Origin: Paeniglutamicibacter sulfureus
GTDB taxonomy: Bacteria; Actinomycetota; Actinomycetes; Actinomycetales; Micrococcaceae
Reading direction: 5' to 3'
Assembly (NCBI RefSeq): GCF_039535115.1
Contig: NZ_BAAAWO010000001.1
Coordinates: 1,922,001 to 1,986,000 of the forward strand
DNA length: 64,000 nucleotides
Both the position numbers and the translations under genes were made by a program. The number at the start of each line of letters is the position of its first letter. Within the stretch, counting starts at the first letter, position 1. The notes beneath the pieces were generated by a model, which saw nothing but the letters and a program-made list of their open reading frames with translations, was not told the origin of the DNA and did no database searches. Below, piece by piece: positions 8,674 to 16,701 of this stretch.

Positions 8674-9479
8674 GCCGAAAACACCTCGTGCCCCGGGGTG
8701 ACGAGGGTGTGTCCGTCGATTTCGACCTGGACGTTCGCGAAGGTCGCCTGCACGTTTTCCAGCGTGAGGACCTTGTCGCGGGGCCCATAGGCAATCTGGC
8801 GGCCCTCGAGCAGCAACACCGAGTCGCAGACCTCGCGGGCGATTTCAAGGTCGTGGGTGGAAACGAGGATCGCCACGCCCTGTTCCTTAAGCCGGCGCAG
8901 CGCCTCGATCAACGCGGTGCGGTTGGGCCGGTCCAGGCCGTTGAATGGTTCGTCGAGCAGCAGGATCGCCGGTTCCGAGGCGATCGCCCGGGCCAGGAGG
9001 CCGCGCTGGCGCTGCCCGCCACTGAGGTCGCCGAAACGGGCACCCGCATGGCTTCCCATGCCAACGGTTTCAAGCGCCTCGCGCACCATTCTCCGGTCCG
9101 CCGCGCCGGCCCAACGAAACAAGCCAAGCCCGCGATAGCGTCCCATGGTGACGATCTGCCGGAGCGTCACCGGCAATTCCGGGTCGATCGCATCGCTCTG
9201 CGGCAAATATCCCAGGCCGCGCCCACCGGTCCCGCGACGACCGGTACCGGCGACCGCCATGGTTCCAGACAGGCGAGGGACCAATCCGAGCAGGCCCTTG
9301 AGCAAGGTGGACTTCCCAGAGCCGTTGGCGCCGATCACGGCGACGGCCTCGCCGGGCATCACGGAGAGGTTCAATCCGCTCACGGCCGGATGGCCGTCGT
9401 ATCCGAAAGATGCCTCGCCCAGCACCAGCGCGGCACCTGCGACCTCCGTTGCGTCCGGCCGGGCTGGACCTGTCATCAT
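8670..9479 (-). CDS. Metal ABC transporter ATPase (ZnuC/MntA type)
   Basis: A 269-residue ATP-binding cassette protein. Walker A GANGSGKST lies at 50-58, the signature LSGGQRQR near 150, and Walker B with ILLLDEP near 170. It energises uptake through the two downstream permeases at the cytosolic face. Its start overlaps the stop of the binding-protein gene by four bases. Two ATGs stand in tandem at the start. Confidence 0.93.
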   Translation of the reverse strand: MMTGPARPDATEVAGAALVLGEASFGYDGHPAVSGLNLSVMPGEAVAVIGANGSGKSTLLKGLLGLVPRLSGTMAVAGTGRRGTGGRGLGYLPQSDAIDPELPVTLRQIVTMGRYRGLGLFRWAGAADRRMVREALETVGMGSHAGARFGDLSGGQRQRGLLARAIASEPAILLLDEPFNGLDRPNRTALIEALRRLKEQGVAILVSTHDLEIAREVCDSVLLLEGRQIAYGPRDKVLTLENVQATFANVQVEIDGHTLVTPGHEVFSA

Positions 9480-10549
9480 TTGCCCAGCGTCGCCGGGAAC
9501 TCGGAGGGCGTGACGCCCCAGGATTCCAGGACCAGGCCCACGTTGTGTGCCTGGCTACCCAGGTAGGTCTCACCGGGGCTGCCGGCCGTACCCAGGGAGT
9601 CGCCGTAGAGCGCCTGATCCCCCGCGTACACCTTCGCGCCGGTCTCATCGGCGATGGTTTCCGCAGCGGCGGAGTTGATCGAGCTTTCCGCGAACACCGC
9701 CTTCACCCCGGTTTCCTTGATCTGGGCGATCAGCGCGTCCAGCTGTTCGGCCGACGCCTCGGCGCTGTCGTTCGTGCTCGGGATCACCGCACCGACGTAC
9801 GTGATGCCAAGGTCGTCAACCAAGTGCCCGAAGGCATCATGGCTGGTCACCAGGAGGCGTTCGTCGGCAGGTACCTTGTCGACGTTCTCGTGGATCCAGG
9901 CGTTGAGGGCTTGCAGCTCATCGACATACCCCGCGGCGTTGGCCTCGATCGCGGCGGCCTGCTCGGGTGCCGCGGCGGCCAGGGCCGCGGTGATTGCCTC
10001 CACCTGGCTGACAGCGTTGTTCACGTTGTGCCAGACATGCGGGTCGCCACTCTCGCCGGCATGCGCCGCGTGCTCTTCTGCGCTTTCGCCCGCATGCGCG
10101 TCTTCGCCCCCGGGCGTGGCCTCGTGCTCTTCGGCTTCCGCGGCCTCACCCTCGTGCGAATCGGCCGCACCTGCGGGCGAGACGTCCATGTCAATGCCTT
10201 CGCTCGTGTTGACGATGACCCCGTCGAAGCCGCTCGCCTCGATGGCGTCTTCGATCCAGCCGTCCAGACCACCTCCGTTGACAACGATGACGTCGGCCTC
10301 CCGGATCGCGACGAGGTCGCCTGCCGAGGGATCGAAGCCGTGGAGGCTCTGATTCACATCCGCAAGCTGCGTGACCCTTGCGGGGATCTCCCCGACCACG
10401 CTCCGGGTGAAATCCCCGAGTTGCGTCGTGGTGGCCACGACCGACAGACCGGCCGGTTCCGTGGCGTTCGTCTCGGCACTGCACGCCGTAAGCAGGAGTG
10501 CGCCGCCCGTCAGCAGGGCAACTGGATAGGCGGCGATTCGTTTCATCAT
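9476..10549 (-). CDS. Zinc/manganese ABC transporter substrate-binding lipoprotein (ZnuA-like)
   Basis: A 357-residue cluster A-I binding protein. The lipobox LLTACS follows a hydrophobic signal. The chosen ATG (10549) or the next one (10546) follows AGAGGA. The frame extends further upstream, but without a ribosome-binding site. Between the first lobe and the HVWHN motif lies a long Asp/Glu/His-rich insertion (HEGEAAEAEEHE..., HAGESAEEHAAHAGES). That insertion is typical of zinc-specific ZnuA proteins and rare in manganese ones. Candidate ligands include His in SLHGFDPS, HVWHN, TSHDAFGH and a distal acidic residue. A Fur/Zur-like box lies about 60 bases upstream. Zinc is the favoured substrate. 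Confidence 0.92.
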   Translation of the reverse strand: MMKRIAAYPVALLTGGALLLTACSAETNATEPAGLSVVATTTQLGDFTRSVVGEIPARVTQLADVNQSLHGFDPSAGDLVAIREADVIVVNGGGLDGWIEDAIEASGFDGVIVNTSEGIDMDVSPAGAADSHEGEAAEAEEHEATPGGEDAHAGESAEEHAAHAGESGDPHVWHNVNNAVSQVEAITAALAAAAPEQAAAIEANAAGYVDELQALNAWIHENVDKVPADERLLVTSHDAFGHLVDDLGITYVGAVIPSTNDSAEASAEQLDALIAQIKETGVKAVFAESSINSAAAETIADETGAKVYAGDQALYGDSLGTAGSPGETYLGSQAHNVGLVLESWGVTPSEFPATLGK

Positions 10550-10610
10550 GGGTCCTCTATCTGGTTCGCGAGTGTCGGCGATCCACTGGGTCGCCACTTG
10601 CAAACAATAC

Positions 10611-10628
10611 TGATAATCATTCTCGTTA
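10611..10628 (-). promoter_or_regulatory. Fur/Zur-like box of the metal ABC operon
   Basis: TGATAATCATTCTCGTTA at 10611-10628 resembles the Fur-superfamily consensus built on GATAAT...ATTATC. It lies about 60 bases before the binding-protein gene. A similar word, GATAATGGTTCTTGTT, precedes the second ZnuA-like gene at 12375. Repression by a zinc-sensing Zur is inferred. Confidence 0.55.
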
Positions 10629-11009
10629 ACAAATCAGGAGCATCGCACTCCCGCACGCTCCGCATCCGTCACACGCAGGGCAATACCAGTGGCACGCTCT
10701 TCCCGGCGGACATCGTCAACGAGGTGACCGAGTATGCGGTGGACCGCACGAAGGCCGCGCAGACGGGGAACCATTTCCAACCTCGCAAACAAGTTTCTTG
10801 CGATTCGCCTGAGTGATATCGGCCAATCCGTACTGGTGCCCTCCCATGTCAGCGCCAGGGCACACCGGGTTGACATACCCATGCCGAGCCTTAGCAGCCG
10901 GCACTTGTTCACGCGACCAAGGAAAACGTGGTTATCGAATCGCTACACTGTTCTGGTGGGGGCCTCTTGGGGAGACACAGCACGCAATCGATCTGGAGCT
11001 GAACCTTTC
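10629..11009. other. Divergent intergenic region
   Basis: Holds the promoters of the minus-strand metal operon and the plus-strand YibE/F gene. TACACT near 10944 could be a -10 element for the latter. No gene or RNA was recognised. Confidence 0.35.
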
Positions 11010-12326
11010 ATGGGTGGACACCACCACGCCGACGTACTCGTTGACCCGGCCCGGCGCCGACGCGCCAACCTCATCCTTTGGATCCTGCTTGCCCCGGTGG
11101 GGGTGCTGGCGTTCATCGCAACCATCATGCTCTGGCCCAGCGGCGACATCGCCAAGTCCCCGCTGAACGACACCTTCAACACCGCCAACGGCGCGGAGCT
11201 TTCCACCGGAACCGTCACCCGGACCGTGAATGAAGTCTGCCCGTCCTCCCAGGGACTGGACGAGGTCGGCGGCAAGGAACTGATGTGCGAGATTTCCTAT
11301 GTCGCCCCCGAGGCGGGCGGCGCATCCTTCGCCCTGGAAGTTCCGCCGGAAACGACCCAGTCCCGGCCACTTTTGGCCGGGGACAAGATCAAGTACCTCG
11401 ACCTGTCGCACACCACGGATACATCCGCGCCGTATGTCTTCGTTGATTTTGTGCGCTCGACCCCCCTGGCCCTGCTCGGCATCGCCTATGCGGCGGTGGT
11501 GTGCATGGTCGCGCGGTGGCGCGGGCTGCGGGCACTGGCAGGGCTCGCCGGCGGGTTGTTCTTCATTGTGAGCTTCATGGTGCCGGCGCTGCTCGAAGGC
11601 AAATCCCCCATGCTAGTTGGGCTCACGACGTCCACCATCGTCATGTTTGCAGCACTGTATTTTGCCCACGGATTCTCCGCACGGACCTCCACGGCGCTGC
11701 TGGGCACGCTGTTCGGGCTGGGCGTCACCGCGGCAATAGCCACCTGGGCCACCGACGCTGCGGCGCTGACCGGTGCAACCGAGGATTCGGCCCTGACTCT
11801 CAGCACGGTGGTGCCCGAACTCAGTCTCTCCGGGTTGTTGCTGTGCGGCCTGCTCATCGCCGGCATGGGCGTGCTCAACGACGTGACCATCACCCAGTCC
11901 TCCGCCGTCTGGGAGCTGGCGGAAATCGCACCGCATTCCACTGCCCGGCAGCTTTTCGCCTCGGGGATGCGCATCGGCCGGGACCACATCGCCTCGACCG
12001 TCTACACCATTGCCTTCGCCTACGCCGGCGCGGCACTGCCGATCCTGGTGTTGGTGAGCTTGTACGACAGACCCCTGATGGACACCCTCACCACCGGCCA
12101 AATGGCCGAGGAAGTCATTCGAATCCTGGTGGGTTCCATCGGGCTGGTATTGGCCATCCCGGTGACCACTGCCATCGCGGTGGCAGTGGTCAAGGCCACC
12201 GGCTCGGGCGGCAAGGGTTCCGGCGAGGTCCCCGGGCCCGGGGAAACGGCCGTTTCCCGCTCTTCGGGCCGCCGCGCACTCCGGCCGGCGGGTGCCCGCG
12301 CCGCGGCCTCGCCCGGCACCGACTGA
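11010..12326 (+). CDS. YibE/F family multipass membrane protein
   Basis: A 438-residue membrane protein. The start is the ATG of MGGHHHADV, preceded by GGAG. After a first helix (about 20-42), an extracytoplasmic domain of roughly 100 residues leads into FVDFVRSTPLALLGIAYAAVVCMVARWRGLRAL, typical of the YibE/F family. A cluster of helices follows, with the conserved GMGVLNDVTITQSSAVWEL (about 285-303). The C-terminus is a basic, Pro/Ala-rich cytosolic tail. The family's biochemical role is not established. Its position between two zinc-type uptake loci and its N-terminal His triplet make a metal link attractive, but that is only contextual. Confidence 0.88.
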   Translation: MGGHHHADVLVDPARRRRANLILWILLAPVGVLAFIATIMLWPSGDIAKSPLNDTFNTANGAELSTGTVTRTVNEVCPSSQGLDEVGGKELMCEISYVAPEAGGASFALEVPPETTQSRPLLAGDKIKYLDLSHTTDTSAPYVFVDFVRSTPLALLGIAYAAVVCMVARWRGLRALAGLAGGLFFIVSFMVPALLEGKSPMLVGLTTSTIVMFAALYFAHGFSARTSTALLGTLFGLGVTAAIATWATDAAALTGATEDSALTLSTVVPELSLSGLLLCGLLIAGMGVLNDVTITQSSAVWELAEIAPHSTARQLFASGMRIGRDHIASTVYTIAFAYAGAALPILVLVSLYDRPLMDTLTTGQMAEEVIRILVGSIGLVLAIPVTTAIAVAVVKATGSGGKGSGEVPGPGETAVSRSSGRRALRPAGARAAASPGTD

Positions 12327-12374
12327 CCGGCATCCAAGGGATCCGGCCCATGGACGTTTTTCTCACAATCAAAC

Positions 12375-12390
12375 GATAATGGTTCTTGTT
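12375..12390 (+). promoter_or_regulatory. Fur/Zur-like box of the second ZnuA-like gene
   Basis: GATAATGGTTCTTGTT (12375-12390) matches GATAATCATTCTCGTT upstream of the metal ABC operon at 13 of 16 positions. It lies about 60 bases before the chosen start of the orphan binding protein. Shared zinc control is inferred. Confidence 0.5.
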
Positions 12391-12450
12391 TAGGTTAGAG
12401 TGGATATCCGAACATACTCGCCACTCATCCCCCAAAGGATCGCTTCACCC

Positions 12451-13449
12451 ATGAATCGTCGAACACTTCGCCTTCTCCCCGTGGCCCTCGCCGGCACGCT
12501 CGCCTTGGCGGCTTGCGGCGGAAATGCCGCAAGCCAGGAATCCGCCCCCGCCGGGCAAGACAGGGTGCAAGTCGTCACGAGCACCACCGTCTACGCCGAC
12601 CTGGTAAGCCGGATCGGCGGCGACGAAGTGGAGGCAACGCCCGTGATCAATTCCGTGTCGCAGGATCCGCACTCCTACGAGGCCACGTCCCGGGACAAGC
12701 TGGCACTATCCAAGGCGCAGCTGGTCGTGGCCAACGGCGGTGGATACGACGCGTTCATGGACGTCCTGGCCAAGGACTTGAAGCTTTCGGACTCCACCCT
12801 CGTCAACGCCGTGGACACCTCGCCGATCGCGGAAGGCGAGGAAGGCGCAGCCGACGAACATGCGGACGAAGCCACTGGCCCGGACGAGCACGCCGGCGAA
12901 ACCGCCGAAGAGCACGCGGCCCACGGCGCCTTCAACGAGCACATCTGGTACGACCTTGAGTCCATGCGCCTGCTCACCGATGAGATCGCCAAGCGCCTGG
13001 GCACCCTGAAGCCCGAGTCGGCCGCCGTCTTCACCGAAAACGCCGCGGCACTAACCAGCGACCTGAAGGCCCTCGAGGCCCGGGTCGAGAAGCTGCACGG
13101 CGCGCTGGACGGCAAGAAGTTCGCCATGACCGAGCCGGTCCCCTTCCACCTGCTCACCGACATGGGCATGGCAGATGCCACCCCGGAGGGCCTGAGCGAA
13201 TCCATCGAAGGCGGCGGCGAAGTCTCCCCCCAGGCGTTCAACGAGATGGGCAAGCGCTTCGACGCCGGGGAGATCGACGTCCTGGCCTACAACACCCAGA
13301 CGGAAAGCCCGCAGACCGAACGCATCCGCAAGCAGGCGGAGGGCGCGAAGGTCCCGGTCGTCGACTTCACCGAGACCCTGCCGGAGAACACCGACTACGT
13401 CTCGTGGATGGGTTCCAACATCCAGGCCATGGAGTCCGTGGCCAAGTAG
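12451..13449 (+). CDS. Orphan zinc-type ABC substrate-binding lipoprotein
   Basis: A 332-residue cluster A-I binding protein. The start is the ATG of MNRRTLR, preceded by AAAGGA. The lipobox is LAACG. The first domain ends in SQDPHSYEATSRDKLAL, with a His in the metal-ligand position. A His/Asp/Glu-rich loop follows (EHADEATGPDEHAGETAEEHAAH), then FNEHIWYDL, which gives another ligand His. The third ligand region (TEPVPFHLL) is also present. Unlike typical znuA genes it is not followed by ATPase and permease genes: a terminator and a convergent gene come next. It may feed the importer encoded at 6.9-10.5 kb or act as a zinc scavenger. Confidence 0.9.
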   Translation: MNRRTLRLLPVALAGTLALAACGGNAASQESAPAGQDRVQVVTSTTVYADLVSRIGGDEVEATPVINSVSQDPHSYEATSRDKLALSKAQLVVANGGGYDAFMDVLAKDLKLSDSTLVNAVDTSPIAEGEEGAADEHADEATGPDEHAGETAEEHAAHGAFNEHIWYDLESMRLLTDEIAKRLGTLKPESAAVFTENAAALTSDLKALEARVEKLHGALDGKKFAMTEPVPFHLLTDMGMADATPEGLSESIEGGGEVSPQAFNEMGKRFDAGEIDVLAYNTQTESPQTERIRKQAEGAKVPVVDFTETLPENTDYVSWMGSNIQAMESVAK

Positions 13450-13469
13450 CCAGGACCCGCAGGCGCCAC

Positions 13470-13515
13470 AAGGCCCGGCGGCCGTCGTTCTTCGAATCGA
13501 CGGCCGCCGGGCCTT
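13470..13515. terminator. Bidirectional terminator
   Basis: An 18-bp perfect stem (13470-13487 with 13498-13515, loop 13488-13497) starts with AA and ends with TTTCC. It sits between the convergent binding-protein and eRF1-like genes and can serve both. Confidence 0.85.
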
Positions 13516-13543
13516 TCCGCGTCCTCTTCCCCTTCTCTGGTCC

Positions 13544-14689
13544 TCAGTCTCCGGCATCCGTGTTCTTGGGCCAGCGCAGCAGCGCCGCGATGCCCACACC
13601 GTCGGGCAGCACGCCCTCGGGCACATAGCGGATGGTGGCATCCGTCAGCGCCGTGGCCCGCAACAGCACTTCCGGGGCCGGCCAGGAACCGATGACCAAT
13701 TCCGAGTGTTCATCCGAGCCCTCGCCGCAAAGCCATGGGTCGGCCTTCAGGGCAATGAGCGTCTCGTCGTCCTGGTACTGGCCCACCAGGACCGTGTCGG
13801 CCTGCGCCTGCTGCAGTGCCGTAACGACCTCGTCGAAGCCCAGTGCCAGTTCCGAGCGGCCGTTTCCGCTGCGGTTCGCCACGCGTTCGGACAGTTCCTG
13901 AACGTCCCTGCCCAGGACTTCATCGATTCGTTCCTGCACGGCCGCGGCGAACACGGATTGGTCCGCCCCGCCGGTGCGCGTGTGCTGCTCGAGAATGCTG
14001 GTGATCGGCTTGTGAGCGGGGGCCAGCTTGCTGGCCACCAGTTCGCGGGCCTTGACGTCGCCGGCAAGTACGATGAGCCTGACGTAGTTTTCCCTTGCCA
14101 GCTCGTCGATCTGCTTGGCCAGGTCATCGGCATTGCGCCGCCAGATCTCTTCGGTGGAGGACTGGTTCTTGGGTTCGCTATAGGTCCCGGGAACCTTGCG
14201 TGCGTGATGCGCCTCCTCCGGGTCCCCGGTGACGCCGCGTCTTTCCTCGACGCCTTGTACAGCGGAGTGGTATAGCCGCACCTCTCCGCCGTCCCGGCCG
14301 GCCTCGACCACCAGGTAGGGGAACTGTCCCCCACGGGCGCGGGCCAGGGCCACCAGGTTGGGGAAGGGTCCGCAGTCCACGTCGGACGCCTCGACCTTCA
14401 ATCCATCAATGATTTCGTCGACAACGACCTCGCCGTTGTTCACGGCCACAAAGCGGGCGACCGGTGCCGCGTGTCCCTCGGCTGGCACCAGGGCCGTCTT
14501 CAGGGCTCCGATGTCGGCCTCCGAAGCCTGTTGCGAGCCGAGCAGCTTTCCTACGTGTTCGGGGAGTGCGTCAACCGCTTCCTGCGCCGCGGTTGTTCCA
14601 AGCGAAACATCTACGAGGGCTGTACACCATTGGCCCTGTCGACGGTAGAGTGAGGCGTCGATTCCTGTGGAACCTGCGCGTGAAGTCAT
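13544..14689 (-). CDS. Rv2629/Balon-like eRF1-family protein, probable ribosome hibernation factor
   Basis: A 381-residue protein of the actinobacterial Rv2629 (baeRF2-type) family, related to archaeo-eukaryotic eRF1/Pelota. The start is an ATG nine bases after AAGGAG; the frame extends further upstream without support. The family pattern is clear: a beta-rich N-terminal domain, GPFPNLVALARARGGQFPYLVVEAGRDGGEVRL in the middle, HARKVPG where relatives have H-K-V-P-G-G, then TEEIWRRNADDLAKQIDEL and RLIVLAGDVKARELV. A C-terminal domain has ADTVLVGQY and APEVLLRATALTDA. Relatives (Balon, Msmeg1130) bind the ribosomal A site in dormancy; this role is transferred by family, not shown here. Confidence 0.82.
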   Translation of the reverse strand: MTSRAGSTGIDASLYRRQGQWCTALVDVSLGTTAAQEAVDALPEHVGKLLGSQQASEADIGALKTALVPAEGHAAPVARFVAVNNGEVVVDEIIDGLKVEASDVDCGPFPNLVALARARGGQFPYLVVEAGRDGGEVRLYHSAVQGVEERRGVTGDPEEAHHARKVPGTYSEPKNQSSTEEIWRRNADDLAKQIDELARENYVRLIVLAGDVKARELVASKLAPAHKPITSILEQHTRTGGADQSVFAAAVQERIDEVLGRDVQELSERVANRSGNGRSELALGFDEVVTALQQAQADTVLVGQYQDDETLIALKADPWLCGEGSDEHSELVIGSWPAPEVLLRATALTDATIRYVPEGVLPDGVGIAALLRWPKNTDAGD

Positions 14690-14757
14690 GGGGGAACTCC
14701 TTCCCACGCGAGGAAGCCCGCGTGCCGATTCGATCCGTCTGCTCACCGTAGCACCGG

Positions 14758-14786
14758 AATACACCCCGCCGAAAGGGGCTGCTCAA
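14758..14786 (-). promoter_or_regulatory. Candidate promoter of the eRF1-like gene
   Basis: On the minus strand TTGAGC (14786-14781) is followed after exactly 17 bases by TGTATT (14763-14758), a reasonable housekeeping -35/-10 pair. It is about 70 bases upstream of the start codon. Confidence 0.35.
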
Positions 14787-14818
14787 AAGCGTTTTCATTA
14801 GGTACGATGGTGCGATCC

Positions 14819-14837
14819 GTGCCCCGCCCCGGGGCAC
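14819..14837 (-). terminator. Hairpin after mgtE
   Basis: An 8-bp perfect stem, GTGCCCCG / CGGGGCAC with a CCC loop, lies about 50 bases downstream of the mgtE stop. There is no T-tract, so it is a weak terminator candidate. Confidence 0.4.
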
Positions 14838-14887
14838 CGGGACGGGCTCCTTAACCCGCATGTCGAGCCCCGGTTGGCCACCGGTTG

Positions 14888-16246
14888 CTACAGCCCCAGG
14901 ATGCTGGTGGCGACCAGGAAGTAGATGACCAGCCCCGCGGCATCGACGAATGTGGAGATGAACGGGTTGGAGAAGACCGCCGGATCCGCGCGCACGGCCT
15001 TGCCCAGCAACGGCATCAACCCACCGATGCTTGCGGCCATGGTGCACACCCCCAGCAGCGTGAGTCCGATGACCAGGCCAAGGGGGATGGTGAATGCCAG
15101 CGCCGCGATCGCGAAGCCAAGGGTCCCCAGCAGCAGTCCGAGCAGCGCGCCCACCCGAACCTCGCGGGCGAACACCTTGAACACGTCCCGCGGCCGCACG
15201 TCCCCCAGCGCCAGGGCGCGGGTGATCGTGGTCGCGGCCTGGTTTCCGGTGTTCCCGCCGGTCCCGATGAGCAGCGGGATGAACAGCGAGAGCACCACCT
15301 GCGCCTCCAGCGTCGCCTCGAAGGCGCCGATGACCTTGACCGTCAGGGTGGCACCGAGGGCCAGGACCAGCAACCACACCACGCGGGCCCGCACGATCGA
15401 GCGCACCGGGGTTGCCAGGTAGGGGCGGCGCAGCGGCTCGGTGCCGCCGGACCGGGCAGCGTCCTCGCTTTCGGCCTCCTCAAGAATGCGTAGCGCGTCG
15501 TCCACCGTCAGGATCCCCACGAGGCGTTCCTCGTCGTCCACGACCGGCAGCACCAGGACCTTCGCGTCGGCGCAGTACCTGGCGGCCTCCTCGGCACCGA
15601 GCGATGCAGTCACGGAAATCGGCGTCTTCATGATCTCCTCGATCCGTGCCCCGGGCTCGGCACGCAGCACGTCGCGCAGCGACACGACGCCCACCAAGCG
15701 GCGGCCCGCATCGGTGACGGGGATGGTGTAGACGCTCTCGGCGTCATCGAGCCGGCCACGCACCCTGGCCAGGGTCTCCCCCGCGCTGTTCCCCGGACGG
15801 GTGGTCACGAATTCCGGGCTCATGCAGCGTCCCACCGCACCCTGCGGATAGCCCAGCACGGTGCCGGTCAGCGCACGTTCCTTCTCGTTCAGGCCCAGGA
15901 TGAGCCGGTTCGCGACGGCGGCCGGCAGCTCGTCGACCAGGGCCACACGGTCATCGGGGCTGAGCGCGGCGAAGACCTCGGCAACGTCTTGTTCCTGTAG
16001 GCCGGCGACCAGGTCGGCCTGCAGCGAGGCATCGAGGCGCTCGAAGACCTCCAGGGCGCGGCCCTTGGGAAGCGTGCGGTAGGCAAGCGCCCGCTCAATG
16101 GTGCCCAGGCGCTCGATCTGCTCAAGGGTTTCGCTGGTTCCCAGGGGAAGGAACACCCGTGATGTCGCGGCGATGTCGCCTTCGGCCAGGGCCGTGGCCA
16201 GGTGCTCCGAGTTGGTCTCGAACGAGCTGGTGGGGGTCTTGATCAT
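14888..16246 (-). CDS. mgtE: Magnesium transporter MgtE
   Basis: A 452-residue MgtE. It has an N-terminal superhelical domain (about 1-130, with repeats such as LQEQDVAEVFAALSPDDRVALVDELP), two CBS domains (about 135-265), a connecting helix, and a five-helix membrane domain (about 285-452). The pore-region motif IPLLIGTGGNTGNQAATTITRALALGDV is intact. MgtE dimers gate Mg2+ entry and close when the cytosolic domains bind Mg2+. The start is the ATG of MIKTPTS, preceded by GGAGGG. No M-box riboswitch was recognised in the leader, but a hairpin overlaps the ribosome-binding site. Confidence 0.95.
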   Translation of the reverse strand: MIKTPTSSFETNSEHLATALAEGDIAATSRVFLPLGTSETLEQIERLGTIERALAYRTLPKGRALEVFERLDASLQADLVAGLQEQDVAEVFAALSPDDRVALVDELPAAVANRLILGLNEKERALTGTVLGYPQGAVGRCMSPEFVTTRPGNSAGETLARVRGRLDDAESVYTIPVTDAGRRLVGVVSLRDVLRAEPGARIEEIMKTPISVTASLGAEEAARYCADAKVLVLPVVDDEERLVGILTVDDALRILEEAESEDAARSGGTEPLRRPYLATPVRSIVRARVVWLLVLALGATLTVKVIGAFEATLEAQVVLSLFIPLLIGTGGNTGNQAATTITRALALGDVRPRDVFKVFAREVRVGALLGLLLGTLGFAIAALAFTIPLGLVIGLTLLGVCTMAASIGGLMPLLGKAVRADPAVFSNPFISTFVDAAGLVIYFLVATSILGL

Positions 16247-16255
16247 TCTCCGGTT

Positions 16256-16290
16256 CCCTCCGGTGAAAACACACGCATGCATCGCACCGG
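16256..16290 (-). promoter_or_regulatory. Leader hairpin overlapping the mgtE ribosome-binding site
   Basis: CCGGTG (16285-16290) can pair with CACCGG (16260-16265). The 3' arm shares its last bases with the GGAGGG Shine-Dalgarno (16256-16261). The rest of 16247-16683 holds no recognised gene; a second perfect hairpin, GCTGTGA-GTT-TCACAGC, is at 16335-16351. A role in translation control is speculative. Confidence 0.3.
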
Positions 16291-16683
16291 TTGGTCCCGG
16301 CGGCGTGTGTCGGCAGTGGGTGTTGTGGGCTTGGGCTGTGAGTTTCACAGCGGCCGCGCAGCACCTGCTGCGTCCTGGAAGCCATCCCCCCATGGACGTG
16401 GAGCCATGACCCGAAATGCGGGCCGGTTCCCGGCTCGGTGTTTGCTACCGGGCGGGGAAGGGGAGGGTCATGGCTGGGTGGTGGGGGATTCCGGGGCACA
16501 GAGGTGTCGCTCGCGCGGCGTGCTAGATCGACTAGGTCCGTCTTCCATGCGTGCGGTCACCTCCATCCGTGTTGGGGCCGGGATTTCCCCGGGCAGGCAC
16601 CGCCGTTGCGCGTGGCCGCTCCGGGTCCGGGCGTCCTTCCCATGGTAGGCCACGGTCCCGAGGAAGGGCCAATGCGCAGCAGT

Positions 16684-16700
16684 GTCCCGCCGCGCGGGAC
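16684..16700 (-). terminator. Hairpin after the GNAT gene
   Basis: GTCCCGC-CGC-GCGGGAC forms a 7-bp perfect stem immediately after the stop of the acetyltransferase gene. No T-tract follows, so termination strength is uncertain. Confidence 0.4.
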
Positions 16701-16701
16701 C

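Noticed and set aside
12390..12400. TTAGGTTAG resembling half of an IdeR box before the orphan ZnuA-like gene
   Set aside because: Only the left half matches; the right half shows no CTAACC-like arm.
16247..16701. Possible M-box magnesium riboswitch upstream of mgtE
   Set aside because: The conserved M-box words were not found on the coding strand; only simple hairpins are visible.
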